From contig NZ_JBLZHU010000010.1 in the NCBI RefSeq assembly GCF_048892425.1, positions 62,001 through 126,000 on the forward strand: a DNA stretch of 64,000 nucleotides, written 5' to 3'. The DNA comes from Pacificispira sp002696645 (GTDB lineage: Bacteria > Pseudomonadota > Alphaproteobacteria > UBA8366 > Aestuariispiraceae). The first letter of the stretch is position 1; every line of letters starts with the position of its first letter. A program made the translations under genes and the position numbers. This document shows positions 31,066 through 38,974 of the stretch, piece after piece. The notes below the pieces were generated by a model. The model was given only the letters and a program-made list of their open reading frames with translations. It was not told the DNA's origin and did no database searches.

Positions 31066-33282
31066 TTAGTCTTTTGATGAGCGATTTAGGGATTGTTCCA
31101 GTGATCTGCTAAAGATTTCATTTACACCGAACTCTCCAAAATTGCCTATCTCCGGCTTAATCACCCTTGCGATTGTGCCGGAGAGGGCACCAAGTCTGTC
31201 GCCCAGCAAGGTGGCGAGAGCTTTCATGCTGGCGGTTTGGGCCGCCTGTTTTCTGAGGTCCGGGTTTTCTGCCAGTATTTTCTGGCGGACCTTACTGTTC
31301 GACAGGTCCGGAAGGGTGCCGTCCGGGTTCTTTACGGACTGCAACACTTTCGTATAGCTGTCTTGGATGGAAGACCGATAGGCGGTCACGACATCTGCAG
31401 CGGTTGCAGCACCAGAGGCGAGTAGGCCCGCTCCTATTCCACCAATTTCCGCCGTTGCCGCAGATCGTCCCGCCCCCGAAAGAAGCCGCCCCGCCGCGCG
31501 GGTGGCAAGCGACCCCGCACCGAAACCGGCTCCGGTGAGGACAAGGTCTTGCAACAGGTCCTGTCTCCGTTGCCCGGCGGTCTCCGCCGCCTTAAACTCA
31601 TTTTCCATCCCAAGTGCCGCGTCGGGATGGGGCAGATTCAGGAACTCTCCTAATTCATCCACGCGAGGGACGAGTTCGTCCCAGCTTTCTTTCAGACGCT
31701 TTTCCAATTGTGCCGATTTTTGGGAATGGGCGTTGTCCTTCACAGATTTGGCGTCGTGTTCTTGAATCTCTCCAAGGATTTCAATAACAGAAATTGCTGC
31801 CTCATCCATGGTCTCAACGGCATGACCACGGTCACTAATGTATTTTCCAACGCCGCCCTCATAGGTTTGAGCAGTGTCTTCCAAAAACTTCCTGTTCTGC
31901 TCATATTTCGCCTGGAAGGACGGGTCTTTCAGCTGTTGATGGAGGCGTTCGAAGGTATCAACTGAGACATCTTTGTTATCCTTGGAAATTGACGTCTGAT
32001 GCGCCTTCAGCATGTAGTCTATTTTTTCCTGGATAGCGGGGGCGTAAGGATACGTTTCTGCCACCTTTTGCAAGAGCTCTTGTGCTTCATCCGGCTTGAG
32101 AATTTTGGTGTCCCTTAAACGCGCCAAAACATCCGTCATCACTTGATCGCGGTGTTGCGTTGCTTTCACGTCATTTTCTGTGACGGGCATTGCAACATCC
32201 CCGATAGTGGCAGGGGTGCCGTCGGCGGTTCGGACGAGGTCTCTGGTTTTGGCATCATACAGATAGGCGTCACCGGTATGCGGGTTGCGTTGCACCTCAT
32301 AGGATTTCGGGACGGAGTCCGACTGTGGATTGGATGCGGGTGGCTGAGACGGGTCTGTGGTTTGGTCCCCTGACGCCGCGCCCTGAGGGGTCCCCGGTGT
32401 TGTCTGTTGTGCAGGCGTCGTGGCGGTGGTCGGCTGAGCTTCCGCCGATGCGGGCTGCTGTGCCACCTGGCCGACCCGTTGGGTGGGATCCTTCGCCTCT
32501 GGATGGGGGCTTTGTGTCGGGCCGGTGTCCCGGGTCTGGGCCTGATCCCAGCCCAGGGCGCGCTTTGCCTGGGTCATGAAGTCTTGATGCGCCGCTTCCC
32601 GGCGATGGGCTGGCAGGTTCTGCCACAGTTGATCCGAGATATCCTGGAATTCCGCCTTGAACTGGACCGGGTCGATATCCTGTGCATCTTTCAGGATTGG
32701 CAGGATTTGTGTCGGATCCGATGCCCGCGCCATCGCCTCCGCCAAGCGTCCATTGGAGGCGCGCGCCTCTGCAGACAGGGGTGACGGGCGTTTCGGAGTC
32801 ACGGACATTGGTTTTGGCGTCGGTGCGGGCGCAGCGGCCTTTGCCTGTTGCTGAGTCTGAGCCTCAACGCGGGATTTCCAGGCCTGGATTTGGTCGCGGC
32901 TGGTCTGTGCGGCGCTGGGGCTGTCCGGTTGGGTGCTGGTAAACGATACAGGTTCATTTTTATGGGGCTGCCAGAGATTATGAACCTCTGACCCCTTGCC
33001 GGTGCCGGTTGAGGGCAGTTCATTAGAGGAAGGGCTGGGAGGATCGAGGAAAGGCAAATGCTGGATTGCCGCATCCGGAGGCGTATAGGACGGCATGGGC
33101 GTCGGAGTGGGCGGGGGCGTTGATGCTGGGCCAGTGCCCGCATCACCCAGACTAGATGGCCCATAGGAAAGCCCAGGGGGCAAGTTAGATGGCCCAGAGG
33201 GCAGGTTCGCCCCAGAGGGCGTGGCGGATGTCGGCGTGCCTTTTGGTAACAGATCGGTGGCTGTGGTGCTGCTGGTTCCCAT
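31066..33282 (-). CDS. Large Pro/Thr/Ser-rich protein with exchangeable C-terminus (putative polymorphic effector)
   Basis: A 738-residue protein of no recognised family. AAGGAGA precedes ATG 33282 at good spacing. Residues 1-330 are low-complexity, rich in Pro, Thr, Ser and Gln, with no signal peptide. Residues about 340-520 are helical (DEAQELLQKVAETYPYAPAI, FERLHQQLKDPSFQAKYEQN). Residues about 560-640 hold two Gly/Ala-rich hydrophobic helices (LVLTGAGFGAGSLATRAAG, AEIGGIGAGLLASGAATAA) that might insert in membranes. Then come YRSSIQDSYTKVLQSVKNPD, LGDRLGALSGTIARVIKPE and a short private tail. Four headless copies of its C-terminal region lie downstream, each beside a Sel1 protein. No PAAR, Rhs, two-partner secretion or T4SS signal was identified. 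A toxin role is inferred from the array architecture only. Confidence 0.75.
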   Translation of the reverse strand: MGTSSTTATDLLPKGTPTSATPSGANLPSGPSNLPPGLSYGPSSLGDAGTGPASTPPPTPTPMPSYTPPDAAIQHLPFLDPPSPSSNELPSTGTGKGSEVHNLWQPHKNEPVSFTSTQPDSPSAAQTSRDQIQAWKSRVEAQTQQQAKAAAPAPTPKPMSVTPKRPSPLSAEARASNGRLAEAMARASDPTQILPILKDAQDIDPVQFKAEFQDISDQLWQNLPAHRREAAHQDFMTQAKRALGWDQAQTRDTGPTQSPHPEAKDPTQRVGQVAQQPASAEAQPTTATTPAQQTTPGTPQGAASGDQTTDPSQPPASNPQSDSVPKSYEVQRNPHTGDAYLYDAKTRDLVRTADGTPATIGDVAMPVTENDVKATQHRDQVMTDVLARLRDTKILKPDEAQELLQKVAETYPYAPAIQEKIDYMLKAHQTSISKDNKDVSVDTFERLHQQLKDPSFQAKYEQNRKFLEDTAQTYEGGVGKYISDRGHAVETMDEAAISVIEILGEIQEHDAKSVKDNAHSQKSAQLEKRLKESWDELVPRVDELGEFLNLPHPDAALGMENEFKAAETAGQRRQDLLQDLVLTGAGFGAGSLATRAAGRLLSGAGRSAATAEIGGIGAGLLASGAATAADVVTAYRSSIQDSYTKVLQSVKNPDGTLPDLSNSKVRQKILAENPDLRKQAAQTASMKALATLLGDRLGALSGTIARVIKPEIGNFGEFGVNEIFSRSLEQSLNRSSKD

Positions 33283-33582
33283 GATGGGTCTCCTTAAAAG
33301 TAAAAAGACCCCGGACAGCCATCGACAGGCGGGGAGGATATCCCCACCGTATCGTGGCGTGACCAGAGTCTCAGTTGGATTGAGTTGCCTGAGTTTTAAT
33401 GGAAAGGGAGCCCGTCCGAATTTGGACGCAATTGTGGCCCAATCCCGAGACATATATTATCCATTAAAGAGAACATGTCAAGAATTAATTTATGATAGTC
33501 ACGGGGCTGCCCTAGTGCGCATGTTTAAAGCTGGGCCGCGCGGGCGCGCATGTTTACAATTGAGCCGCGCGGGCGCGCATGT
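33283..33582. other. Intergenic region upstream of the effector gene
   Basis: It holds the effector ribosome binding site, presumably its promoter, and an AT-rich stretch around 33440-33500. No open frame with protein-like features and no clear promoter could be fixed. The left-hand end of the 29-bp repeat array lies at its edge. Confidence 0.45.
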
Positions 33583-33603
33583 TTAAAGCTGGGCCGCGCG
33601 GGC
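33517..33603. repeat. Three tandem copies of a 29-bp repeat
   Basis: The unit GCGCATGTTTAAAGCTGGGC continuing CGCGCGGGC occurs three times at a 29-base period (ATG at 33521, 33550, 33579); the middle copy has substitutions (TTTACAATTGAGCC). The last copy includes the stop codon and last codons of the minus-strand DUF2062 gene, so repeat expansion starts at the gene end. Confidence 0.85.
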
Positions 33604-34239
33604 GCGCTCTTGGGCCGCGCGTTTGCGGGCCAGACGCTGTCGCCGTTTCAGGGTCTGGCGGCGTTGCTGGGCGCGCAGCTTTTTCGTGAACTTCATCGTC
33701 AGGACAAAGCCCGCCCAGGTTCCAGCGATGGTCCAGGGTATGCATCCCAGAAACAGCGGCACACCCCAGGTACGGAAGATCTCCACCGTATAAACCCATA
33801 GTGAATCCAGGAAACTGGAATCCTGGGCCAAAACGCCTTCGATATGGGCGCGGAACGCATCAAAGCCCAGTGATGTCGTGTCGCCCATTAGCAGTCGCCC
33901 TGTCATCAGGCACAGATAGTAATAGGCTGGTGCGGTCAGCACGTTGGTCGGCCAGGTCCAGGCCAGGGCGACCAGAAGATTGAACTTCCATTTCGGCTTC
34001 AGCCATTTTGCCAAGGCCCAGAAAATCAGGATCATGGGCATCTGGATGCCAACCGTAGGGGTCAGGCCAAAGAACAGGCCAATGGCGGTCCCGCGCGCTG
34101 TGACGAGGCCATTATGGCGGCCCCTGGCAATAGGGATGATCAAGCGATAGCGTAACAGGCGCGCCAGCCCCTTCACGCGGCGTGGTTTTGGCTCTGGGCC
34201 GGGCGGGGAAGTGTGGTTTGTGGGCTCGATCTCTGCCAT
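33583..34239 (-). CDS. DUF2062 family membrane protein
   Basis: A 218-residue inner-membrane protein. The DUF2062 domain covers residues about 35-185, with the typical GTAIGLFFGLTPTVGIQMPM and about four hydrophobic helices. The C-terminus is strongly basic (RRQTLKRRQRLARKRAAQ) and cytoplasmic. The function of DUF2062 proteins is unknown. The last codons (ARAAQL) lie in the first unit of a 29-bp repeat, as read on this strand. Confidence 0.85.
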   Translation of the reverse strand: MAEIEPTNHTSPPGPEPKPRRVKGLARLLRYRLIIPIARGRHNGLVTARGTAIGLFFGLTPTVGIQMPMILIFWALAKWLKPKWKFNLLVALAWTWPTNVLTAPAYYYLCLMTGRLLMGDTTSLGFDAFRAHIEGVLAQDSSFLDSLWVYTVEIFRTWGVPLFLGCIPWTIAGTWAGFVLTMKFTKKLRAQQRRQTLKRRQRLARKRAAQERARAAQL

Positions 34240-34457
34240 ACAGTCTTGTGCGGTTTACCAGGGTTTTTGAAAGCACGAGGTCGCGCGTCACGAAAGATTA
34301 GCACCTTATCGTGAATTTGATATGTGACAACGGTTGATGTGTCGCAGGGTCTCAAGTTACCGCTTGTTTCGGTTTTGTCGGCCTGCCTGTTACATGGTAT
34401 AGCTGCCCCCTGTCGTGCAAGAACACGATGCTCAAAAATTTTTCTAAGGGGATGGAT

Positions 34458-35864
34458 ATGGCAACCGCAATGGAACGGATCGGCAGCGGGTTTAGCGACA
34501 ATCCCGCATTGGATATTCTGCGACAGCGCTTTGGAGAGCGCGCCACCAGCGGTCAGGCAATCTGTGACCAGCATGGCCGGGGGGAGGGCTGGTATCCGTC
34601 CGCACCGCCGGATCTGGTTGTCTTTGCCGAAACCACAGAAGACGTGGCAGAGGTGGTTCGAATCTGTGCGGAGCATAAAGTGCCTGTGGTCCCATTCGGT
34701 ACTGGCACCTCCTTGGAAGGCCATGTCGCGGCCCTGAAAGGCGGCGTCAGCCTGGACCTGTCTGGCATGAATAAATTGCTGGAAGTGAATGCGGAAGATC
34801 TGGATTGCCGCGTGCAGGCCGGTGTGACGCGCAAGCAGTTGAATGAAGACCTGCGCGATACCGGACTGTTCTTCCCCATCGATCCCGGCGCCAATGCGTC
34901 TTTGGGCGGTATGGCGTCCACCCGTGCGTCGGGCACCAATGCGGTGCGCTATGGCACGATGCGGGAAAACGTGATGGGCCTGACGGTGGTGACCGCCGAT
35001 GGCCGGATCATCAAGACCGGGGGGCGGGCGCGCAAATCTGCGGCTGGATATGACTTAACCCGTCTGTTCGTAGGGGCAGAGGGAACCCTGGGCGTCATCA
35101 CTGAGGTGCAATTGCGCCTGTATGGCATTCCGGAATCCATCCGTTCGGCTGTGTGTCAATTTCCGGATCTGGAAAGCGCGGTCAATACTGTGATTTTGAC
35201 CATCCAGTTGGGCATTCCCGTCGCGCGGATTGAATTGCTGGACGAGGTCCAGATGGATGCCTGTATCCGCTATTCCAAACTGGAAAATTTCGAGGCGAAG
35301 GTAACCTTGTTCTTTGAATTTCATGGAACAGAGGCCAGCACCCATGAACAGGCACAGCAGGTTCAGGAAATATCCGCAGAACATGGCGGCAGCGCCTTTC
35401 AATATGCCGCGACCCAGGAAGAACGCACAACCCTGTGGGAGGCGCGGCACAATGCGTTTTATGCCGCCTGTGCCGCCGTGCCCGGCAAAAAGGGCATGGC
35501 GACGGATGCCTGTGTGCCGATCTCAAAACTGGCGGACTGTATTCTGGACACTAAACGGGATATTCAGGATTCCGGGCTGTATGCGCCGATTGTCGGGCAT
35601 GTTGGCGATGGCAATTATCACCTGTGCCTGATGTTCGATCCGGATGATCAGGAAGAATTGGGACGGGCCAAGGCGCTGGTGGAACGGATGAACCACCGGG
35701 CGATCTCTTATGGCGGCACCTGTACCGGGGAACATGGCATCGGCTATGGAAAAATGCATTTCCTGACCGCGGAACATGGGGAAGCGGTGGCGGTGATGCG
35801 CCAGATGAAGAAAGCGCTGGATCCGGATAACATCATGAACCCTGGAAAAATTCTAAGTCTGTGA
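34458..35864 (+). CDS. FAD-linked oxidase, D-lactate dehydrogenase type
   Basis: A 468-residue FAD-dependent 2-hydroxyacid dehydrogenase of the GlcD/Dld group. The PCMH-type FAD domain is at residues about 45-220 (VVPFGTGTSLEGH, DPGANASLGGMASTRASGTN, RKSAAGYDLTRLFVGAEGTL). The C-terminal FAD-oxidase domain ends with the His-rich signature GHVGDGNYHLC and GEHGIGYGK. It most likely oxidises D-lactate to pyruvate, passing electrons to cytochrome c or quinones; glycolate or D-2-hydroxyglutarate remain possible. AAGGGG precedes ATG 34458. Single gene. Confidence 0.88.
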   Translation: MATAMERIGSGFSDNPALDILRQRFGERATSGQAICDQHGRGEGWYPSAPPDLVVFAETTEDVAEVVRICAEHKVPVVPFGTGTSLEGHVAALKGGVSLDLSGMNKLLEVNAEDLDCRVQAGVTRKQLNEDLRDTGLFFPIDPGANASLGGMASTRASGTNAVRYGTMRENVMGLTVVTADGRIIKTGGRARKSAAGYDLTRLFVGAEGTLGVITEVQLRLYGIPESIRSAVCQFPDLESAVNTVILTIQLGIPVARIELLDEVQMDACIRYSKLENFEAKVTLFFEFHGTEASTHEQAQQVQEISAEHGGSAFQYAATQEERTTLWEARHNAFYAACAAVPGKKGMATDACVPISKLADCILDTKRDIQDSGLYAPIVGHVGDGNYHLCLMFDPDDQEELGRAKALVERMNHRAISYGGTCTGEHGIGYGKMHFLTAEHGEAVAVMRQMKKALDPDNIMNPGKILSL

Positions 35865-35878
35865 CGGAACAAATAAAA

Positions 35879-35900
35879 GGCCGGGATGTTAATCCCGGCC
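35879..35900 (-). terminator. Rho-independent terminator between convergent genes
   Basis: A perfect 9-bp stem GGCCGGGAT/ATCCCGGCC with a four-base loop. On the minus strand it is followed by CTTTTATTTG, so it best serves the DUF1127 gene, although the hairpin also lies 15 bases after the oxidase gene. Confidence 0.85.
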
Positions 35901-35946
35901 TGTCTGACTGATGTGAGTTCACGGCGGATAGGGGGCCGCCTGTGCC

Positions 35947-36159
35947 TCATTTCACCCAGAATGGTTTGACCGCTTCCACCAGCATTTCCTTATGGCTGAG
36001 GCCAATATCTGCCAATTGCTCATCGGTCATGGTTTCCAGCTGACGGCGGCTTTTCCAGCGGAAATGCCACAATTTGATCAGGCCGCCCAGGGTCAGGCCA
36101 TCCCGCGTCAGTTGATGGGCATAGCCGGTATAGGTGGTGTGATATAAAGCATCGCTCAT
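35947..36159 (-). CDS. DUF1127 small protein
   Basis: A 70-residue protein. The DUF1127 motif is at residues about 28-65 (LWHFRWKSRRQLETMTDEQL and ADIGLSHKEML). ATG 36159 has GGAG at good distance; an upstream in-frame GTG is less likely. In alphaproteobacteria such small arginine-rich proteins take part in phosphate and RNA metabolism, but roles differ between members. Monocistronic with its own terminator. Confidence 0.88.
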   Translation of the reverse strand: MSDALYHTTYTGYAHQLTRDGLTLGGLIKLWHFRWKSRRQLETMTDEQLADIGLSHKEMLVEAVKPFWVK

Positions 36160-36287
36160 GATCTTCACTCCGTTTGTAAATCTCTATTTCGTGCTCTCTT
36201 GAAGAACAAAATAGGGGTTGCTCTGCGTGCCCGCAAACGCGAAGATCGAACCCTTAGGCTTAGAAAAACTTATTGAAGAGATGTGCG

Positions 36288-37202
36288 ATGCGGCGACTTC
36301 CCCCCCTGAAAGCGGTTCGCGCCTTTGAGGCCTCGGCCCGGCATGACAGCTTCGTCGCGGCAGCAGATGAATTGGCGGTGACGCCCTCTGCGATCAGTCA
36401 GCAGATTAAACAATTAGAAGCCTGGCTGGGCCAGCCCTTGTTTCGGCGCCTGCCCCAGGGTTTGATGCAGACCGATATTGCGCGGGGTTACCTGCCTCAT
36501 ATAACGCAGGCACTGGATATCATTGATCAGGCATCCCGGGCGATCACCTCTGGTCAGACAAACCGCACATTAACGGTAACCTGCCTGTCCTCCTTTGGGG
36601 CGCAATGGTTGGGACCGCGTCTGCATCGCTTTTATGCGGCCAATCCCGGTATCGATGTCTTGTTGGCGACATTTGATAGAACTGTTGATTTGGAAACAGA
36701 GGATGTTGATATCGCCATTCGGTATGGCAAGGGCGACTACCCCAACCTTCATGTTGAAGAATTGGGTGAGGACAATCTGGGGGTCGTGTGCAGCCCGGAA
36801 GTATTGAATCATCCCAAATACCCTCTGAAATCATATGCGGATCTTGCGCATCATGTCTTGTTGCATGATGCCCATGCACTGCCAGGGCATTCCGTAGAAT
36901 GGACAGGTTTTTTGGATAAGCAAAAGGTGACGGGGATTGATGCAACCCGTGGCCCGCGCTTTAGCGACAGTCACATGATTGTGCAAAGCTGTATCGCGGG
37001 CCGGGGCATAATGATTGGGCGGTCGGTTCTGATCGAAGATGAGCTGAACGCGGGTATTCTGGTTGCCCCCTTTGGGATGCCACAACAATCATTGATGCGC
37101 TATCGCCTGTTGATGCGCAAAGGCGCCATAGCCGATCCTAAGATCGCGACGTTTCGCAATTGGCTGTATGAAGAGTTGGGCAAGACCCCCCCTGACTTTT
37201 AA
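36288..37202 (+). CDS. LysR-family regulator, GcvA-like
   Basis: A 304-residue regulator. The winged helix is at residues 3-62 (LPPLKAVRAFEASARHDSFV, AAADELAVTPSAISQQIKQL). The effector-binding domain is of the GcvA/AmpR type (DVDIAIRYGKGDYPNLHVEE, then GRGIMIGRSVLIEDEL). GAAGAG precedes ATG 36288; a TTG-initiated longer form is unlikely. Targets are not evident: it is flanked by a divergent DUF1127 gene and a convergent BLUF gene with which it overlaps by four bases. Confidence 0.9.
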   Translation: MRRLPPLKAVRAFEASARHDSFVAAADELAVTPSAISQQIKQLEAWLGQPLFRRLPQGLMQTDIARGYLPHITQALDIIDQASRAITSGQTNRTLTVTCLSSFGAQWLGPRLHRFYAANPGIDVLLATFDRTVDLETEDVDIAIRYGKGDYPNLHVEELGEDNLGVVCSPEVLNHPKYPLKSYADLAHHVLLHDAHALPGHSVEWTGFLDKQKVTGIDATRGPRFSDSHMIVQSCIAGRGIMIGRSVLIEDELNAGILVAPFGMPQQSLMRYRLLMRKGAIADPKIATFRNWLYEELGKTPPDF

Positions 37203-37651
37203 GGCTGACTGGGGGGCGTGTTGTGCAGTTGAAGAGAAAGGCCGTTGAGCGTTTGATCCAGAACCGCAGGCGTTGCATTTGGGCTGCAGTTTGCAAAGGC
37301 CTCCATCGCGTCCTCTACGCCTTTTAGACCCGCAATGGACAGCAGTTCCGATACATTGGTATCGATATACGCCATCGACCAGTCTGTAAAAACCGGATAC
37401 TCAACGGTTTCATCTGTCAGGATCGTTAAATGGGTATGACGGGGATCTGCCGTGATGCGTCGCAAGGCCGCGTCGACTTTCCCCGGCGTCCCTTCCAACA
37501 CTTGAGCAAATACGCCTTGCAAGTGCAAGAGCAGGCCAGTCACACCATCCCGCCGATTGTTGCGCCGGCTGACGTCCAGAATTGTGGCGATGTCTTTTTC
37601 GGATGGTCCAGTCATGGACCGTGAAAAGTATACCAACCGCCGAACAGCCAT
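37199..37651 (-). CDS. BLUF-domain blue-light sensor
   Basis: A 150-residue short BLUF protein binding FAD. All residues of the photocycle are present with the spacing of AppA: Tyr8 (RLVYFSR), Asn32 (NNRRDGVTGLLL), Gln50 (FAQVLEG), Trp91 and Met93 (DWSMAY). The C-terminal 50 residues form a helical cap (LLSIAGLKGVEDAMEAFANC) without an output domain, so it should act on a separate partner. In a phototroph it may link light quality to pigment or motility control; this is inference. Overlaps the LysR gene tail-to-tail by four bases. Confidence 0.93.
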   Translation of the reverse strand: MAVRRLVYFSRSMTGPSEKDIATILDVSRRNNRRDGVTGLLLHLQGVFAQVLEGTPGKVDAALRRITADPRHTHLTILTDETVEYPVFTDWSMAYIDTNVSELLSIAGLKGVEDAMEAFANCSPNATPAVLDQTLNGLSLQLHNTPPSQP

Positions 37652-37762
37652 GTGTCGTATCCCAATTGCATCATACTGTCAGGGTATACGCAGGCGCGCA
37701 TGGTCTTAGATCACACCGAGGCGGATCGCATCGGGTGCCCAAGACCATGCGGGTATCGGCGA

Positions 37763-38848
37763 TCAGTGCAGCTCTGCACGAATACGCTGACGGAAGGCGT
37801 CAATCGGAACGGCGGCCTTTTTCAGGTCGGATTTGACCTGCCAATAGGTCCAACCATTACAGGACGGTGCCCCTTGAACCAGGGCACCCACCTGATGGAT
37901 GGAGCCGCGATGGTCGGCAGAGATAATCGTGCCATCGGCGCGTACTTTTGCCGTGTGACGGTTACAGGGGCTCACCAGCACCGTACCGGGGCTCAAAAGG
38001 CCGCGTTCGACCAACAGGCCAAATGGTATGCGCGGTTCTTTGCGCTTGGGCGTCGTATGGGCGATGGCCTCGCTGTCGGATGCTTCCGGTTCAGCGGCGA
38101 TACGCGCGGTTGCGACCTTGATGTACTTGTCTTCCCGCTCAATCCCGATCCAACGACGGCCCAGACGCTTTGCCACAGCCCCGGTCGTCCCGGTGCCGAA
38201 GAAAGGATCCAGCACAACCTGACCCGGCTGGGTCGATGCCAGAATGACGCGGTGAAGCAGGGCTTCTGGTTTTTGCGTCGGATGCGCTTTTGACCCTGTT
38301 TCGTCCTTCAGGCGCTCACCACCGGTACAGATCGGCATGGTCCAGTCGCTGCGCATCTGAAGGTCTTCATTCAGGGCCTTCATGGCCTCGTAATTGAAGG
38401 TATAGCGGGCATCCTTATCCTTCGAACACCAGATCATGGTTTCATGGGCATTGGTGAAACGGCGGCCCTTGAAATTTGGCATCGGGTTGGTTTTCACCCA
38501 GATCACGTCGTTCAGCATCCAGAAGCCGATATTCTGTAAGGCCGTGCCGACGCGGAAAATGTTGTGATAGCTGCCGATGACCCAGATCGTGCCCGTGGGC
38601 TTAAGAATACGCCGCGCCGCTGCCAGCCAGTCGCGTGTAAAACGATCATATGCATCGAAATTATCAAATTGATCCCAGTCATCGTCCACCGCATCCACTT
38701 TGGAATGGTTGGGTCTGTAAAGAGAACCGGCCAATTGTAAGTTATAAGGCGGGTCCGCAAAGATCATATCTACGGAGTTTTCTGGAAGTGACCGCATGTG
38801 TTCAATACAGTCCCCTTTCAGAATTTGATTCTGAGGAAGTTTTACCAT
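37763..38848 (-). CDS. ccrM: Cell-cycle DNA adenine methyltransferase (GANTC)
   Basis: A 361-residue beta-class N6-adenine methyltransferase. The catalytic motif is DPPYNLQL near residue 33, and the SAM-binding motif DPFFGTGTTG lies near residue 220. The C-terminal extension typical of CcrM (IPFGLLVERGLLSPGTVL, HQVGALVQGAPSCNGW) is present and is needed for GANTC recognition. It sits downstream of rnhB. The 126 bases between the two genes hold seven GANTC sites, suggesting methylation-sensitive control of its own promoter. Confidence 0.96.
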   Translation of the reverse strand: MVKLPQNQILKGDCIEHMRSLPENSVDMIFADPPYNLQLAGSLYRPNHSKVDAVDDDWDQFDNFDAYDRFTRDWLAAARRILKPTGTIWVIGSYHNIFRVGTALQNIGFWMLNDVIWVKTNPMPNFKGRRFTNAHETMIWCSKDKDARYTFNYEAMKALNEDLQMRSDWTMPICTGGERLKDETGSKAHPTQKPEALLHRVILASTQPGQVVLDPFFGTGTTGAVAKRLGRRWIGIEREDKYIKVATARIAAEPEASDSEAIAHTTPKRKEPRIPFGLLVERGLLSPGTVLVSPCNRHTAKVRADGTIISADHRGSIHQVGALVQGAPSCNGWTYWQVKSDLKKAAVPIDAFRQRIRAELH

Positions 38849-38974
38849 GATTCTTCATGTGCCTATGTGTTTGCCAGGACCTGAATCATGATTCTTTAAG
38901 GACTCGCGGTCAACAAGTAATTGATTCTACTTGAATTTTTCTACATGTAGAGTCATGCCTCGCGTCGAGGACTC
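38827..38974. promoter_or_regulatory. Cluster of eight GANTC methylation sites at the ccrM promoter
   Basis: GANTC occurs at 38827, 38849, 38883, 38890, 38901, 38923, 38950 and 38970 (first base of each). By chance one site per 256 bases is expected. The cluster covers the start of ccrM and the whole gap to rnhB. In Caulobacter, CcrM methylation of sites at its own promoter affects transcription; a similar feedback is likely here. Confidence 0.75.

Noticed and set aside
21924..33282. Identification of the Sel1/effector array as a type VI, Rhs or CDI system
   Set aside because: No PAAR, VgrG, Rhs, CdiA or CdiB features are present in the window; only the array logic is similar, so no named system was assigned.
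33517..33603. Possible CRISPR array
   Set aside because: The three 29-bp units are directly adjacent without spacers, so this is a simple tandem repeat.
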